Source: Candidatus Hydrogenedens sp.
GTDB lineage: Bacteria > Hydrogenedentota > Hydrogenedentia > Hydrogenedentales > Hydrogenedentaceae
Assembly (NCBI GenBank): GCA_035361075.1
Contig: DAOSBX010000003.1
Span: 78,482 to 142,481, forward strand
Direction of reading: 5' to 3'
Length of the DNA: 64,000 nucleotides
This document shows positions 1 through 7,466 of this stretch, piece after piece (within the stretch, counting starts at the first letter, position 1; each line of letters begins with the position of its first letter). The notes beneath the pieces were generated by a model. That model saw only the letters and a list, made by a program, of their open reading frames with translations. It was not told the origin of the DNA and made no database searches. Both the position numbers and the translations under genes were made by a program.

Positions 1-692
1 TCTTGTTCAATAATAGTCTGTATTGTGCCCCCATGTCCATTTGGATTCATTGCTATTGAATATGGAGAATCCAGAATAAATTTTCCAGTCTCATCGAGAC
101 AAGGCACCATAGGTTGAACAGGGAAATAAACATTTTTAGGATTTAATCCAAAGTAATTATTTTTTTCGAAAAATGCTGTTGTTTCTTTTTTATTCCATTC
201 GCTAACCATGATATACAGAGGTATATCACAGTTATATTTCTTCTGCAAATTAATAACCTTTTCTACATGATATTGAAAGAGAGATTTACCCGTAATCGGA
301 CCGATGGGATAGGTCCCTTTAGGACCATCAAATCCTAATCGTGTTCCCTGCCCACCTGCGACAAGAAATAGACCTACTTTACCATTTCGTAGTGTCTCTT
401 CTCCACATTCGTATGCTTCACGCTCTTTTGAATTTTCCGAGTCCATTAATGGGATTATCGGTATTGGAATAATCTGGCTAAATACTTCTGGTTCTGGAGT
501 TGTCAAAATCCATTTATTTGCAAGATTTGCCATTAACTCAAAATCGATTTTCGCTAATTGGTTTATTAAATGGTTCCGCTGTGAATTGTTTAAGTTCTCC
601 CAGAACTTAAAAACATGCTCTTGCCCAAATTTGAAAACGTTGTCTCGTATTTCCTTTTCTTTTTCTGGTGCAATGATTAATTGAGTATTCAT
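1..692 (-). CDS. UDPGP-family nucleotide-sugar uridylyltransferase (5' part; gene runs off the left edge)
   Basis: The N-terminal ~230 residues of a leftward gene are visible; the rest lies outside the window. After an alpha-helical N-terminus, residues from about 110 read VAGGQGTRLGF followed by GPKGTYPIGP and GKSLFQ. This is the nucleotide-binding signature of the UTP-dependent UDPGP type 1 / UAP1 family, which makes UDP-GlcNAc or UDP-glucose from the sugar-1-phosphate and UTP in the cytoplasm. The ATG (complement of 690-692) lies one base past the stop of the upstream zinc-ribbon gene, so the two are probably co-transcribed. The GlcNAc-kinase-like gene two places upstream fits an amino-sugar role, but UAP1 and UGP substrates cannot be told apart from this fragment. 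Confidence 0.85.
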   Translation of the reverse strand, partial: MNTQLIIAPEKEKEIRDNVFKFGQEHVFKFWENLNNSQRNHLINQLAKIDFELMANLANKWILTTPEPEVFSQIIPIPIIPLMDSENSKEREAYECGEETLRNGKVGLFLVAGGQGTRLGFDGPKGTYPIGPITGKSLFQYHVEKVINLQKKYNCDIPLYIMVSEWNKKETTAFFEKNNYFGLNPKNVYFPVQPMVPCLDETGKFILDSPYSIAMNPNGHGGTIQTIIEQ

Positions 693-693
693 T

Positions 694-1074
694 TTACCAA
701 TATGGACTCCATGCTTTACCGTATTTATTCATTTCTTGTCGTTGTTTATAATTTGGGAGCAAACCAGGTTTGCACCCTTCTGTGATTTCATATTTTGAAC
801 CACATCCATCACATATTCCATAATCAAAACCAGGTTGTTCTAATGGTTCTTCACACCTCGGACAGACAGGTTGAAACCGTTTATAAACCTCCTGAAGATT
901 AGGAAATTCTAATCCACAACATGGACATGTTGTCATGTGTGATATTCGACGCCATGCCCGTGAGAACATTCGGTCTCCATTGCAAATGCGACAGTAAATC
1001 TGTCTGCCTGGAATAGGTCTGACCTCTTCCTTCGTCGGTTTCTTTTCAGAATTTCCCCAACCAAATAACGGCAT
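694..1074 (-). CDS. Small zinc-ribbon protein
   Basis: A 126-residue protein with several Cys pairs: CRIC near residue 28, CPCC near 51, CPRC near 71 and CDGC near 89. These spacings make two zinc ribbons or a rubredoxin-like double knuckle very likely. The rest is hydrophilic, and the C-terminus ends in aromatic residues. No catalytic motif is visible. It sits between the DUF1573 gene (4-base gap) and the UDPGP-family gene (1-base gap), so it belongs to the leftward operon. A role in protein or nucleic-acid binding is plausible but not shown. Confidence 0.75.
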   Translation of the reverse strand: MPLFGWGNSEKKPTKEEVRPIPGRQIYCRICNGDRMFSRAWRRISHMTTCPCCGLEFPNLQEVYKRFQPVCPRCEEPLEQPGFDYGICDGCGSKYEITEGCKPGLLPNYKQRQEMNKYGKAWSPYW

Positions 1075-1078
1075 ATTT

Positions 1079-2212
1079 CTATTCCTGAACTCCTAATGTA
1101 AGTGTTTTTAACAATACATGTTCATTATATTCTTTTCCATTAACACGGAGTTTCAAGTCAAGCACTCCAGAGGTGCCTTTTTCTATCCCTTTAGGCATAA
1201 CTTCTATTTTGAGTCCCGTTGTATTAGAGAGAATATTTTGAATAGTAAAAATATCAGGGATAAATTGATGTGAAATAACCTCTATCGTTTCCGTTTCTGT
1301 TTCTGGCAAAATTTCGATTATATTCTTCATCGGGATATTTGATGGTGTAGGCATGATATTTAACGGTTTCGGAAATGGATAGTTTATTTTATAGGGTGCA
1401 ATTACTGAACCTTTGACTTTTAATGGGACTTCTGGAAATCGGTCAATATTTGTGCTTAAAAAGAATTCTCGTGTAAATTCACCTGGGGAAAGTTTCGGAG
1501 TTGTTTTTATGGTTAGCATGTATTCAATTGGCTCTTCTGATTTTATCTTTACCAAATCAGGAATCAAATCACTCTCTATGTTTTCTGGAAGATTCCTTTC
1601 ATATATTTTAAAAATCTCTAATGGTTTCTTCATGAACTTTTGCGTTATATGAATCTTTTGTTCTAATAATGTTCCCTTTTGAAAATTACCAAACTGAACT
1701 TCTTCCGGTTCAAAAATAAATTCTGGCTCAATATGAGCCTTTACTTTAAGTTCTAACACTGGGTTTTTGTAATCGTTTGAGAAAATGGTGAGTGTCTTTT
1801 CTGAATAAAATCCCACAACACGAGATGGATAGATTGTAATAAGAATATATCCTTCGCCATTAGGAGGTATTACATTTTGTCCTGCAGGAATGGTACCCTG
1901 TGTGCAGGCACAGGATGTGCGAATATCTTTCAAACTTAATACCGCCTTACCTCTATTAAAGACTTTTAACTTTTTTGTCGTTTCTACATCGTTAGGAACA
2001 GTTCCCATATCAAAAATAGAACCTGTTTCTAACTCAATTTGGGCAGTTTCACCTTGATTTGAACCCAGAGGTGGTAAAGAAGGTTGATACGGACTTTCAA
2101 TCTGATTTTCTTCCGACCTTTGTTGTTGCGATTTTACAACAATGAACAAAACAAAGAGACAACATAGAAAAAGAACAGAAAAAACAATATATTGCGTTCT
2201 AAAAATTTTCAT
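1079..2212 (-). CDS. Membrane-anchored DUF1573 domain protein
   Basis: A 377-residue protein. Residues ~8-27 are a hydrophobic signal anchor, so the bulk is probably periplasmic. The DUF1573 domain lies at about residues 60-160. It contains the FNRGKAVLSL strand and the TSCACT motif typical of this immunoglobulin-like family, and then a conserved SNDYKNPVLEL strand. Two further beta-rich segments follow with no identifiable enzyme motif. DUF1573 domains are common in secreted proteins of Planctomycetota, Bacteroidota and allied phyla, and their function is unknown. The gene lies 10 bases downstream of the GlcNAc-kinase-like gene and is probably in the same transcript. Confidence 0.8.
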   Translation of the reverse strand: MKIFRTQYIVFSVLFLCCLFVLFIVVKSQQQRSEENQIESPYQPSLPPLGSNQGETAQIELETGSIFDMGTVPNDVETTKKLKVFNRGKAVLSLKDIRTSCACTQGTIPAGQNVIPPNGEGYILITIYPSRVVGFYSEKTLTIFSNDYKNPVLELKVKAHIEPEFIFEPEEVQFGNFQKGTLLEQKIHITQKFMKKPLEIFKIYERNLPENIESDLIPDLVKIKSEEPIEYMLTIKTTPKLSPGEFTREFFLSTNIDRFPEVPLKVKGSVIAPYKINYPFPKPLNIMPTPSNIPMKNIIEILPETETETIEVISHQFIPDIFTIQNILSNTTGLKIEVMPKGIEKGTSGVLDLKLRVNGKEYNEHVLLKTLTLGVQE

Positions 2213-2222
2213 AAGGAAACAT

Positions 2223-3233
2223 TCAAAGCGATTTTAAGATTATTTTATACTTCTTTTCAAACGTTTCTAATCCAATCTCCAATTGTTGGTAAATGTCCTC
2301 ATTAATAGGGAAATCAAGTTCCATCCCTAATAAGAGAGCACCAACCACTGGTTCATATATAGGCATAACTGGAACTGCAAGCGGACATTCACGATGTATA
2401 ACGGTTGTCATAGCATCTTTTAATACAGGGCTTATCCCCTTAAAAACACTTCCCGCCATAACCACATCAAAGGCATATCTTGTCATGTCTAAAATTCGGG
2501 CACACGCATTAACCATTTCCCCTAAATAGCGACCTCCCCATTCCAAAATATCCGATGCAGTAGCATCCCCTTCATAGGCAGCATCAAAAACAAGCTTTGC
2601 CATCGGCTCTAAATCAAGATATGTCAGATTCCTCTTATACATTCGATAAAACAGTTCATCAACATCTTTACAACCTGATTTTTCCAAAAACTTATCTACT
2701 AATTTGGTGTAACCTATAATCTTATCTCGGTATCTCCAAACCGCACGTAATCCTTCCTGCCCTATACTTGACCCACTTACCTTATCTCCAAACTCCTCAC
2801 TTATTCCGCCAACTCTCGCTTCTTTTCCCTCTTTATTCTTACCAGCACATACACAGCCTGTTCCACATGCGATTACAATACCGAATGGTTTTTTTGTTCC
2901 ACCACGAAGCCCAGCCATCGAATCATTTCGAAAACATCGTGGTATATCCCCAAACATAGGCGTAAATATTTCATTTTCTAACATAACATAATCTTCTGGA
3001 ATATCTGCCCCTGCTATTCCCATACCTATTCCGTTTATATCCGAAAGCGTTAATCCTGCTTCTGTTAATGCGGATGTTATGGCTTTATTTATTTCTTCTT
3101 TTGCTGATTCCACTCCATAAGCTTCATAATTCCCAGCTCCAGCTCTGCCAAAACCTAATATTTTTCCTGTTTCGTCTCCTATTAATACAAATGTTTTTGT
3201 GCCACCTGCATCGATACCTAAATAATACCTCAT
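2223..3233 (-). CDS. N-acetylglucosamine kinase-like protein (BadF/BadG/BcrA/BcrD ATPase family)
   Basis: A 336-residue cytoplasmic ASKHA-fold kinase. The phosphate-1 loop DAGGTKT is at residues 8-14. A second glycine-rich motif (ACGTGCVCAG) lies near residue 123, and the GGISEEFGDKVSGSSIG segment matches the sugar-kinase branch of the BadF/BadG family. Length fits eukaryote-like GlcNAc kinases (~330-350). The probable reaction is ATP-dependent phosphorylation of GlcNAc or a related sugar. Together with NagB (54315-55124) it could feed amino sugars into central metabolism. Substrate is inferred from the family only. Confidence 0.82.
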   Translation of the reverse strand: MRYYLGIDAGGTKTFVLIGDETGKILGFGRAGAGNYEAYGVESAKEEINKAITSALTEAGLTLSDINGIGMGIAGADIPEDYVMLENEIFTPMFGDIPRCFRNDSMAGLRGGTKKPFGIVIACGTGCVCAGKNKEGKEARVGGISEEFGDKVSGSSIGQEGLRAVWRYRDKIIGYTKLVDKFLEKSGCKDVDELFYRMYKRNLTYLDLEPMAKLVFDAAYEGDATASDILEWGGRYLGEMVNACARILDMTRYAFDVVMAGSVFKGISPVLKDAMTTVIHRECPLAVPVMPIYEPVVGALLLGMELDFPINEDIYQQLEIGLETFEKKYKIILKSL

Positions 3234-3272
3234 AGTTAATTCCTCTTATTTTTTAGTTGCTTTACACAAGAA

Positions 3273-3304
3273 ACGCGCAGATACAAAATATTTTACCTGC
3301 GCGT
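3273..3304 (-). terminator. Inverted repeat, possible terminator between ybgF and the GlcNAc-kinase-like gene
   Basis: An 8-bp perfect inverted repeat (ACGCGCAG / CTGCGCGT) surrounds an AT-rich 16-base spacer containing a second short palindrome, AAAATATTTT. It lies in the 95-base gap after the ybgF-like stop codon. Read leftward it is followed by a weak T stretch, so it could act as a leaky terminator or a processing hairpin between operon segments. Confidence 0.45.
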
Positions 3305-3328
3305 AGTTATAATACTGAAAAACAATTC

Positions 3329-4246
3329 TTATTGGGGAGATTTTTGTAACTTTTCCAGGTCTGCTCTTGCCTGGTCCGCGGCAGGAGAAGTTGGATATTT
3401 TTCAATAACCTCTTTTAATAACTGTACTGCTTTCTCTGTTTGGCCTAATCTGGAATAGGCTACAGCCTCATTCTGTAAAGCAATGGGGACTTTACTATGG
3501 TTTGGAAAGTTATTCTTTAATGTCTCAAAATCTTGAATTGCGTCTTGATATCGATTTAGGTTAAACAAACATTTTGCTTTCCAGAACAAAGCGTTAGGAG
3601 TTGTCTCCTGAGTAGGAAACGTTTTAATGTGTTTGTCAAATCTTGCCAATGCTTCTTCATACTTTTCATTTGCAAAGAGATTTTGTGCCTCTTGATAGTC
3701 CTTTTGAGCATCTTGGACAGGCGGTGTCGTTGAAGTTGTTACAGGTTCTACAGTAGTGGGTGTCGCTGTTTTAGGTTGTGTCGTCTGTTGTTGCTGTTGA
3801 GCCTGAGGAGGTGGAGGAGGAGGCAATGTTTGAATTGGAGGTGCTTGTGCTGAACTTGGTGGTAAAATGTCTACATTTGCAACAACCTCTTTTGAAGGGC
3901 TTACTCCTGATGGAGGTGGAGTACCCCCTACAGATAGATTTAAATGACGATAAAGAGTGGATTTTAGTTCACTTAATTCTTTATTTAACTGATTTAACTT
4001 TATCTGATTTTCTTCTATTGTCGACTTCAAATCCTTCATTATTTGGTCATTATTCTCTAACTTTACAGAAAGGTCTGCAAATGTAGTATTAATTCCGTCA
4101 AACCCCTTGTCCAATTTAGTTACACGGCGGTGCATATCATAAATTACTGTTTCAACTTGCTTACCACCTGTAGTTCCGCATGATGTTGATAAATATAAAA
4201 CAATGACAATTAGAGCATAAGATATACACCGCCATGTTGTATTCAT
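3329..4246 (-). CDS. YbgF/CpoB-like lipoprotein with coiled coil and TPRs
   Basis: A 305-residue envelope protein. A lipoprotein signal peptide ends at STSC with the acylated Cys at residue 23. A predicted coiled coil follows (about 30-105), then a Pro/Gln-rich linker (about 110-175), then three tetratricopeptide repeats (about 180-305). This is the layout of YbgF/CpoB, the Tol-Pal-associated periplasmic protein that coordinates peptidoglycan synthesis with outer-membrane constriction. The position 36 bases downstream of pal supports the assignment. E. coli CpoB is not lipidated, so a lipobox is a difference worth noting. No tolA, tolB or tolQR genes are in view. Confidence 0.82.
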   Translation of the reverse strand: MNTTWRCISYALIVIVLYLSTSCGTTGGKQVETVIYDMHRRVTKLDKGFDGINTTFADLSVKLENNDQIMKDLKSTIEENQIKLNQLNKELSELKSTLYRHLNLSVGGTPPPSGVSPSKEVVANVDILPPSSAQAPPIQTLPPPPPPQAQQQQQTTQPKTATPTTVEPVTTSTTPPVQDAQKDYQEAQNLFANEKYEEALARFDKHIKTFPTQETTPNALFWKAKCLFNLNRYQDAIQDFETLKNNFPNHSKVPIALQNEAVAYSRLGQTEKAVQLLKEVIEKYPTSPAADQARADLEKLQKSPQ

Positions 4247-4282
4247 AAATAATCTCCTAATATGTTTTTAATTATAAAACTT

Positions 4283-4810
4283 TTACTGGGCACGATTAAA
4301 CTCTACACGACGATTTTTTGCCCATGCAGATTCATCATGTCCTGGGTCTGCTGGATATTCTTCACCATAACTAATTGTAACTAATCTTGATGCAGGGATA
4401 CCTAACTTAATGAGATAGTCGCGAACCGCAAGTGCTCTACGTTCTCCCAAAGCAAGGTTATACTCTTGCGTTCCACGTTCATCACAATGTCCCGCTAATT
4501 GGATAATGACATTCGGCACTTGCTTAATTTTTTCCGCATTCTTTTGCAATGTTGCAATAGCGTCTGGTCTTAATGCAGAACTATCAAAATCAAAGTATAC
4601 AGTTTCTAACCCGTATTTACTGCCAGGAGTAAACAATAAACTTTCAAGATCCAACTCAGGTTGTCCCTCTCCACTCGGTTTCTCAGCAGTCGGTGTTTCA
4701 ATTCCTGTATCAATAGGAGGGGTCTTCTTATGTTTACAACCCATTGCAAAAACTAATGTTACCGCTAAAATTAATGTGATAATTGTGTAATAAACGTTGT
4801 TTTTAATCAT
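4283..4810 (-). CDS. pal: Peptidoglycan-associated lipoprotein Pal (OmpA family)
   Basis: A 175-residue outer-membrane lipoprotein. The signal peptide ends in FAMGC with Cys25 as the lipidation site. The OmpA-like domain covers about residues 65-175. It contains VYFDFDSSALRP, the AGHCDERGTQEYN segment and LGERRA, which supply the Asp and Arg that bind meso-diaminopimelate in this family. Length is typical of Pal. Upstream there is a non-coding 250-base region shared with the divergent Fe-S operon, so this is probably the first gene of the leftward envelope operon. Confidence 0.92.
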   Translation of the reverse strand: MIKNNVYYTIITLILAVTLVFAMGCKHKKTPPIDTGIETPTAEKPSGEGQPELDLESLLFTPGSKYGLETVYFDFDSSALRPDAIATLQKNAEKIKQVPNVIIQLAGHCDERGTQEYNLALGERRALAVRDYLIKLGIPASRLVTISYGEEYPADPGHDESAWAKNRRVEFNRAQ

Positions 4811-4906
4811 GTGATAATCTCCTTTTGTTGTTTAGTTTATTTGGAAACAAATATAATTCTTTCCTCTTTACACAATCTTATTTTCTGAGGAAGGTATCAT
4901 TATTAT

Positions 4907-4943
4907 AGACTAAAATCGAATAGAAATACAAGTCTTTTAGTCT
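4907..4943. promoter_or_regulatory. Inverted repeat in the pal / sufC-like divergent intergenic region
   Basis: AGACTAAAA (4907-4915) is repeated in inverse as TTTTAGTCT (4935-4943), a perfect 9-bp arm with a 19-base spacer. It sits in the AT-rich 250-base region between two divergent operons. It could be an operator or a leader hairpin of the pal transcript. No regulator can be named. Confidence 0.35.
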
Positions 4944-5071
4944 TTGTTATTTATAATCATATAAACGTTGAAAAAGTTTTAAAAAACAAAAAATTTTTTG
5001 TTTTGTGTTATTTAATTGAAGTTCGATAATATTATTCAGATTAAATTAAAAAAATAACATTGGAAAATTTT

Positions 5072-5806
5072 ATGAGCAAAAGTATCCTCCAAATTGAAAA
5101 TCTTTACCTGAAGTTCCATGATAAGGAAATTTTAAGAGGTATTAATATTGAGATATGGGAAGGCCATATCCATGCCATAATAGGTCCAAATGGTGCAGGG
5201 AAGTCAACTCTTGTTTCTACTATTATGGGTTTGCCTGGATACAATCCAGAAAAAGGAAAAATATTTTTTCTGGGAGAGGATATAACCAATACTCCTATTT
5301 ATGATAGAGCCAAAAAAGGCTTAACATTGGCGTGGCAAGAACCTGCACGTTTTGAAGGTCTTTCCGTAAAGAAATTTATTCTAACAGGAGCAAAAAATAA
5401 ATGTCATAAAAAAGCAGAAGAAGTCCTTGAAATGGTTGGATTAGAGCCAGGAAAATATCTTGACAGAGCGGTTGATAAAACATTAAGTGGCGGAGAAAGA
5501 AAAAGAATTGAATTGGCATCTATTATCGCTATGGAACCAAAACTTATTCTGCTTGACGAACCCGATTCAGGAATAGATATTGATGCATTACAAAAAATAT
5601 TTACACTCTTACAACAATTAAAACAGCAAGGCATAACTGTGGCACTAATTACTCATAGCCTTTCTGTATTAAAACAGGCAGACCATGCATTCTTAATGTG
5701 TTGTGGTAAAGTCTTAGATAAAGGAAATGTAGATAGAATCGCTTCTTATTTCCAAAATAAATGTATTCCTTGTAATCATGGAAAATTACAAGATGAATCG
5801 ATATAG
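5072..5806 (+). CDS. sufC: SufC-like Fe-S assembly ABC ATPase (SmsC type)
   Basis: A 244-residue cytoplasmic ABC ATPase. Walker A GPNGAGKST is at 38-46, the Q-loop sits in LAWQEPARF (~87-95), the signature LSGGE at 138-142, and Walker B LILLDEP at 158-164. The LAWQEPARFEG and DEPDSGIDID segments are typical of SufC rather than of transporter ATPases. The ATG at 5072 is preferred because a GGA-containing ribosome site lies 8 bases before it; an in-frame TTG at 5060 would add MENF. The C-terminus carries an unusual CIPCNH motif. It is followed 36 bases later by a short SufB-like gene, giving a two-gene CB operon. No permease is present, which argues against a transport role. Confidence 0.88.
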   Translation: MSKSILQIENLYLKFHDKEILRGINIEIWEGHIHAIIGPNGAGKSTLVSTIMGLPGYNPEKGKIFFLGEDITNTPIYDRAKKGLTLAWQEPARFEGLSVKKFILTGAKNKCHKKAEEVLEMVGLEPGKYLDRAVDKTLSGGERKRIELASIIAMEPKLILLDEPDSGIDIDALQKIFTLLQQLKQQGITVALITHSLSVLKQADHAFLMCCGKVLDKGNVDRIASYFQNKCIPCNHGKLQDESI

Positions 5807-5842
5807 ATAATTCTAAAACTGAATATAGGTAGGAAATCCAAA

Positions 5843-6817
5843 ATGACAAAGTCTGAATTAGTAATGGATATGTTAAAATCATTAGGAATAAATTTAAACC
5901 ATGTATTTGCTGAAGATGTAGCTAAAATTCAGGTTCATCAAAATAAAGTTGTTGGTCTTCACCTTGTCCCCGGACTTAAAGTAACCGCAGATGAGTTAAG
6001 TGATGGGATTGAAGCACAAATTATTATTGAAAAAGGTAAAAAAATTGATAAACCAATTCATATTTGCTTTGGGGTTCTACCCGAGGAAGGACTACAACGT
6101 GTAAAATTACATATTTGTGCTGAAGAAGATTCAAAAGCAATGATTCTTGCTCATTGTACGTTCCCAAATGCTCGTAAAGTAAAACATATGATGGAAGCGG
6201 ATATAGAAATCCAACCCAATGCCAGATATGCCTATTTCGAACGGCATATCCATGGTCCCGAAGGTGGTGTCAATGTTCTACCTAATGCAAAAATTTGTGT
6301 AGGTGAAAAAGCAGAATTCTCCACAGAATTCGAATTAATTAAAGGTTCCGCTGGAAATATTGAATTTAATTATGAAGTGACTGGAAAAGCACATAGCAAA
6401 ACTGAAATGACGGCCAGAATTTCTGGCTCTCATCAAGATACAATTAAATTGCACGAAACAGCTTATTTGATGGGGGAACATTCCGCTGGTGTGATTGTGT
6501 CTCATATCGCATTAAGACACCAGGCAAAAGCTGAAGTTGAAAATACCTTAGTGGCAGAAGGACCTTATTCACGAGGACATGTAGATTGCAAAGAAATTGT
6601 TGTAGGTGACTCTTGGGCAAAGGCTGTTCCTATTGTATTAGTAAAACATCCCACCGCACATGTTACACATGAAGCGGCAATTGGCAGTGTGGATGCTAAA
6701 CAATTAGTAACTCTAATGGCACATGGACTAAATGAAGAAGAAGCAACAGATGTTATTATTGATGGATTGTTAAATAAAAAACAGTCCTGGCAAAAAATAC
6801 TGAGTGAAAATATATAA
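5843..6817 (+). CDS. sufB: Short SufB/SufD-family Fe-S scaffold (SmsB type)
   Basis: A 324-residue SufBD-fold protein, much shorter than E. coli SufB (~495). The C-terminal third aligns by eye with SufB. HVDCKEIVVG (Cys249) matches the segment carrying E. coli SufB Cys405, and THEAAIG (His276, Glu277) matches the region of the SufB HEA and SufD catalytic His. One protein therefore appears to retain both cluster-assembly residues. A strong ribosome site (AGGTAGGA) precedes the ATG. Only this gene and the ATPase form the operon; sufD, sufS, sufE, sufU and sufA are not nearby. This matches the SMS (minimal SUF-like) system described for anaerobic bacteria and archaea. Sulfur would have to be supplied from elsewhere in the genome. 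Confidence 0.87.
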   Translation: MTKSELVMDMLKSLGINLNHVFAEDVAKIQVHQNKVVGLHLVPGLKVTADELSDGIEAQIIIEKGKKIDKPIHICFGVLPEEGLQRVKLHICAEEDSKAMILAHCTFPNARKVKHMMEADIEIQPNARYAYFERHIHGPEGGVNVLPNAKICVGEKAEFSTEFELIKGSAGNIEFNYEVTGKAHSKTEMTARISGSHQDTIKLHETAYLMGEHSAGVIVSHIALRHQAKAEVENTLVAEGPYSRGHVDCKEIVVGDSWAKAVPIVLVKHPTAHVTHEAAIGSVDAKQLVTLMAHGLNEEEATDVIIDGLLNKKQSWQKILSENI

Positions 6818-6864
6818 CGTTTATTTCTTCTGCTGTCTCTAAATTTGTTACCCCAAAAAATAAG

Positions 6865-6950
6865 TGCCGGGAGAGGGAGTCGAACCCTCACGAGGGGTAA
6901 GCCTCGTCGGATTTTGAGTCCGATGCGTCTGCCAATTTCGCCATCCCGGC
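6865..6950 (-). tRNA. tRNA-Leu (anticodon CAA)
   Basis: On the minus strand an 86-base tRNA is readable. The acceptor stem is GCCGGGA / TCCCGGC with discriminator A. The D-arm contains TGGCAGAC, and the anticodon stem TCGGA/TCCGA encloses the loop CTCAAAA, giving anticodon CAA. A long variable arm (class II) and a T-arm with GTTCGACTC follow. CCA is not encoded. A run of T residues lies just downstream. CAA reads UUG, and the long variable arm confirms leucine. Confidence 0.96.
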
Positions 6951-7165
6951 ATTAATTTGTCTAATTATAGAAAAAATAAAAATAAATTTCAAATTTTATA
7001 TAAAAACACCTTCTTTAAAGTAGTATTATAGATATTTATAGAATTGTATATGTTATTATATATATTTATATATTTTTACATAATAATATATATTTTATTA
7101 TAGCATTATTCATAATAATATATCTGTTTTTAATCTATGTGCTAAAAAAAATTTTAAAAAAGGAC
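6951..7165. other. AT-rich non-coding stretch
   Basis: About 215 bases composed almost wholly of A and T, with alternating TATATTTATATATT-like runs, lie between the tRNA gene and the riboflavin promoter. No open reading frame or inverted repeat beyond chance AT palindromes is visible. It could act as an UP-element-rich or bendable region, but nothing specific can be supported. Confidence 0.5.
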
Positions 7166-7195
7166 TTGACGTTTTAGGGGCTTTTATGGTAGAAT
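7166..7195 (+). promoter_or_regulatory. Sigma-70-type promoter of the riboflavin operon
   Basis: TTGACG (7166-7171) and TAGAAT (7190-7195) are separated by 18 bases and lie about 20 bases before the FMN riboswitch. Both hexamers differ from consensus at one position each. This is the probable promoter for ribD to nusB. Confidence 0.7.
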
Positions 7196-7216
7196 AATTT
7201 TATAAAATTAAATAAT

Positions 7217-7330
7217 ACAACCTTCAGGGCAGGGTGAAATTCCCGACCGGCGGTGATAGCCCGCGAGCAGAAATGCAGATTCGGTGAGACTCCGAAGCCG
7301 ACGGTATAGTCCGGATGAAAGAAGCGTTGT
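7217..7330 (+). promoter_or_regulatory. FMN riboswitch (RFN element)
   Basis: Canonical RFN conserved blocks occur in order: TCAGGGCAGGGTGAAATTCC, CCGGCGGTGATAGCCC, GAGCAGAAATGCAGATTCGG, a TGAGACTCCGAAGCCGAC segment, and GTATAGTCCGGATGAAAGAAG. The P1 helix is closed by ACAAC near 7217 and GTTGT ending at 7330. It lies directly upstream of the ribD operon and should switch off transcription when FMN is abundant, through the terminator at 7399-7433. Confidence 0.97.
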
Positions 7331-7398
7331 TAAAAAAATGAATACTGATTAGTCGCAATGGGAATTCTTTGCAGCGGCCATTTGCGGCTTTTTCCAGA

Positions 7399-7433
7399 AG
7401 CCCTGATAGGTTTATCCTATCAGGGCTTTTTCG
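7399..7433 (+). terminator. Riboswitch-controlled intrinsic terminator
   Basis: AAGCCCTGATAGG, loop TTTA, then CCTATCAGGGCTT ending in a T run (CTTTTTCG). The long stem and U tract are a textbook rho-independent terminator between the FMN aptamer and ribD, giving the expression platform for transcriptional attenuation. Confidence 0.92.
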
Positions 7434-7466
7434 TTAATCGGTAATTGAAGAAAGAAGTATATATCT

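Noticed and set aside
5060..5071. TTG start for the SufC-like gene adding MENF
   Set aside because: The ATG at 5072 has a suitably spaced GGA site, and SufC proteins normally begin only a few residues before the LxIxNL motif.
7018..7130. AT-rich stretch considered as a replication origin or attachment site
   Set aside because: There are no DnaA-box clusters, no dnaA or parA neighbours and no integrase. It is simply low-complexity AT sequence.
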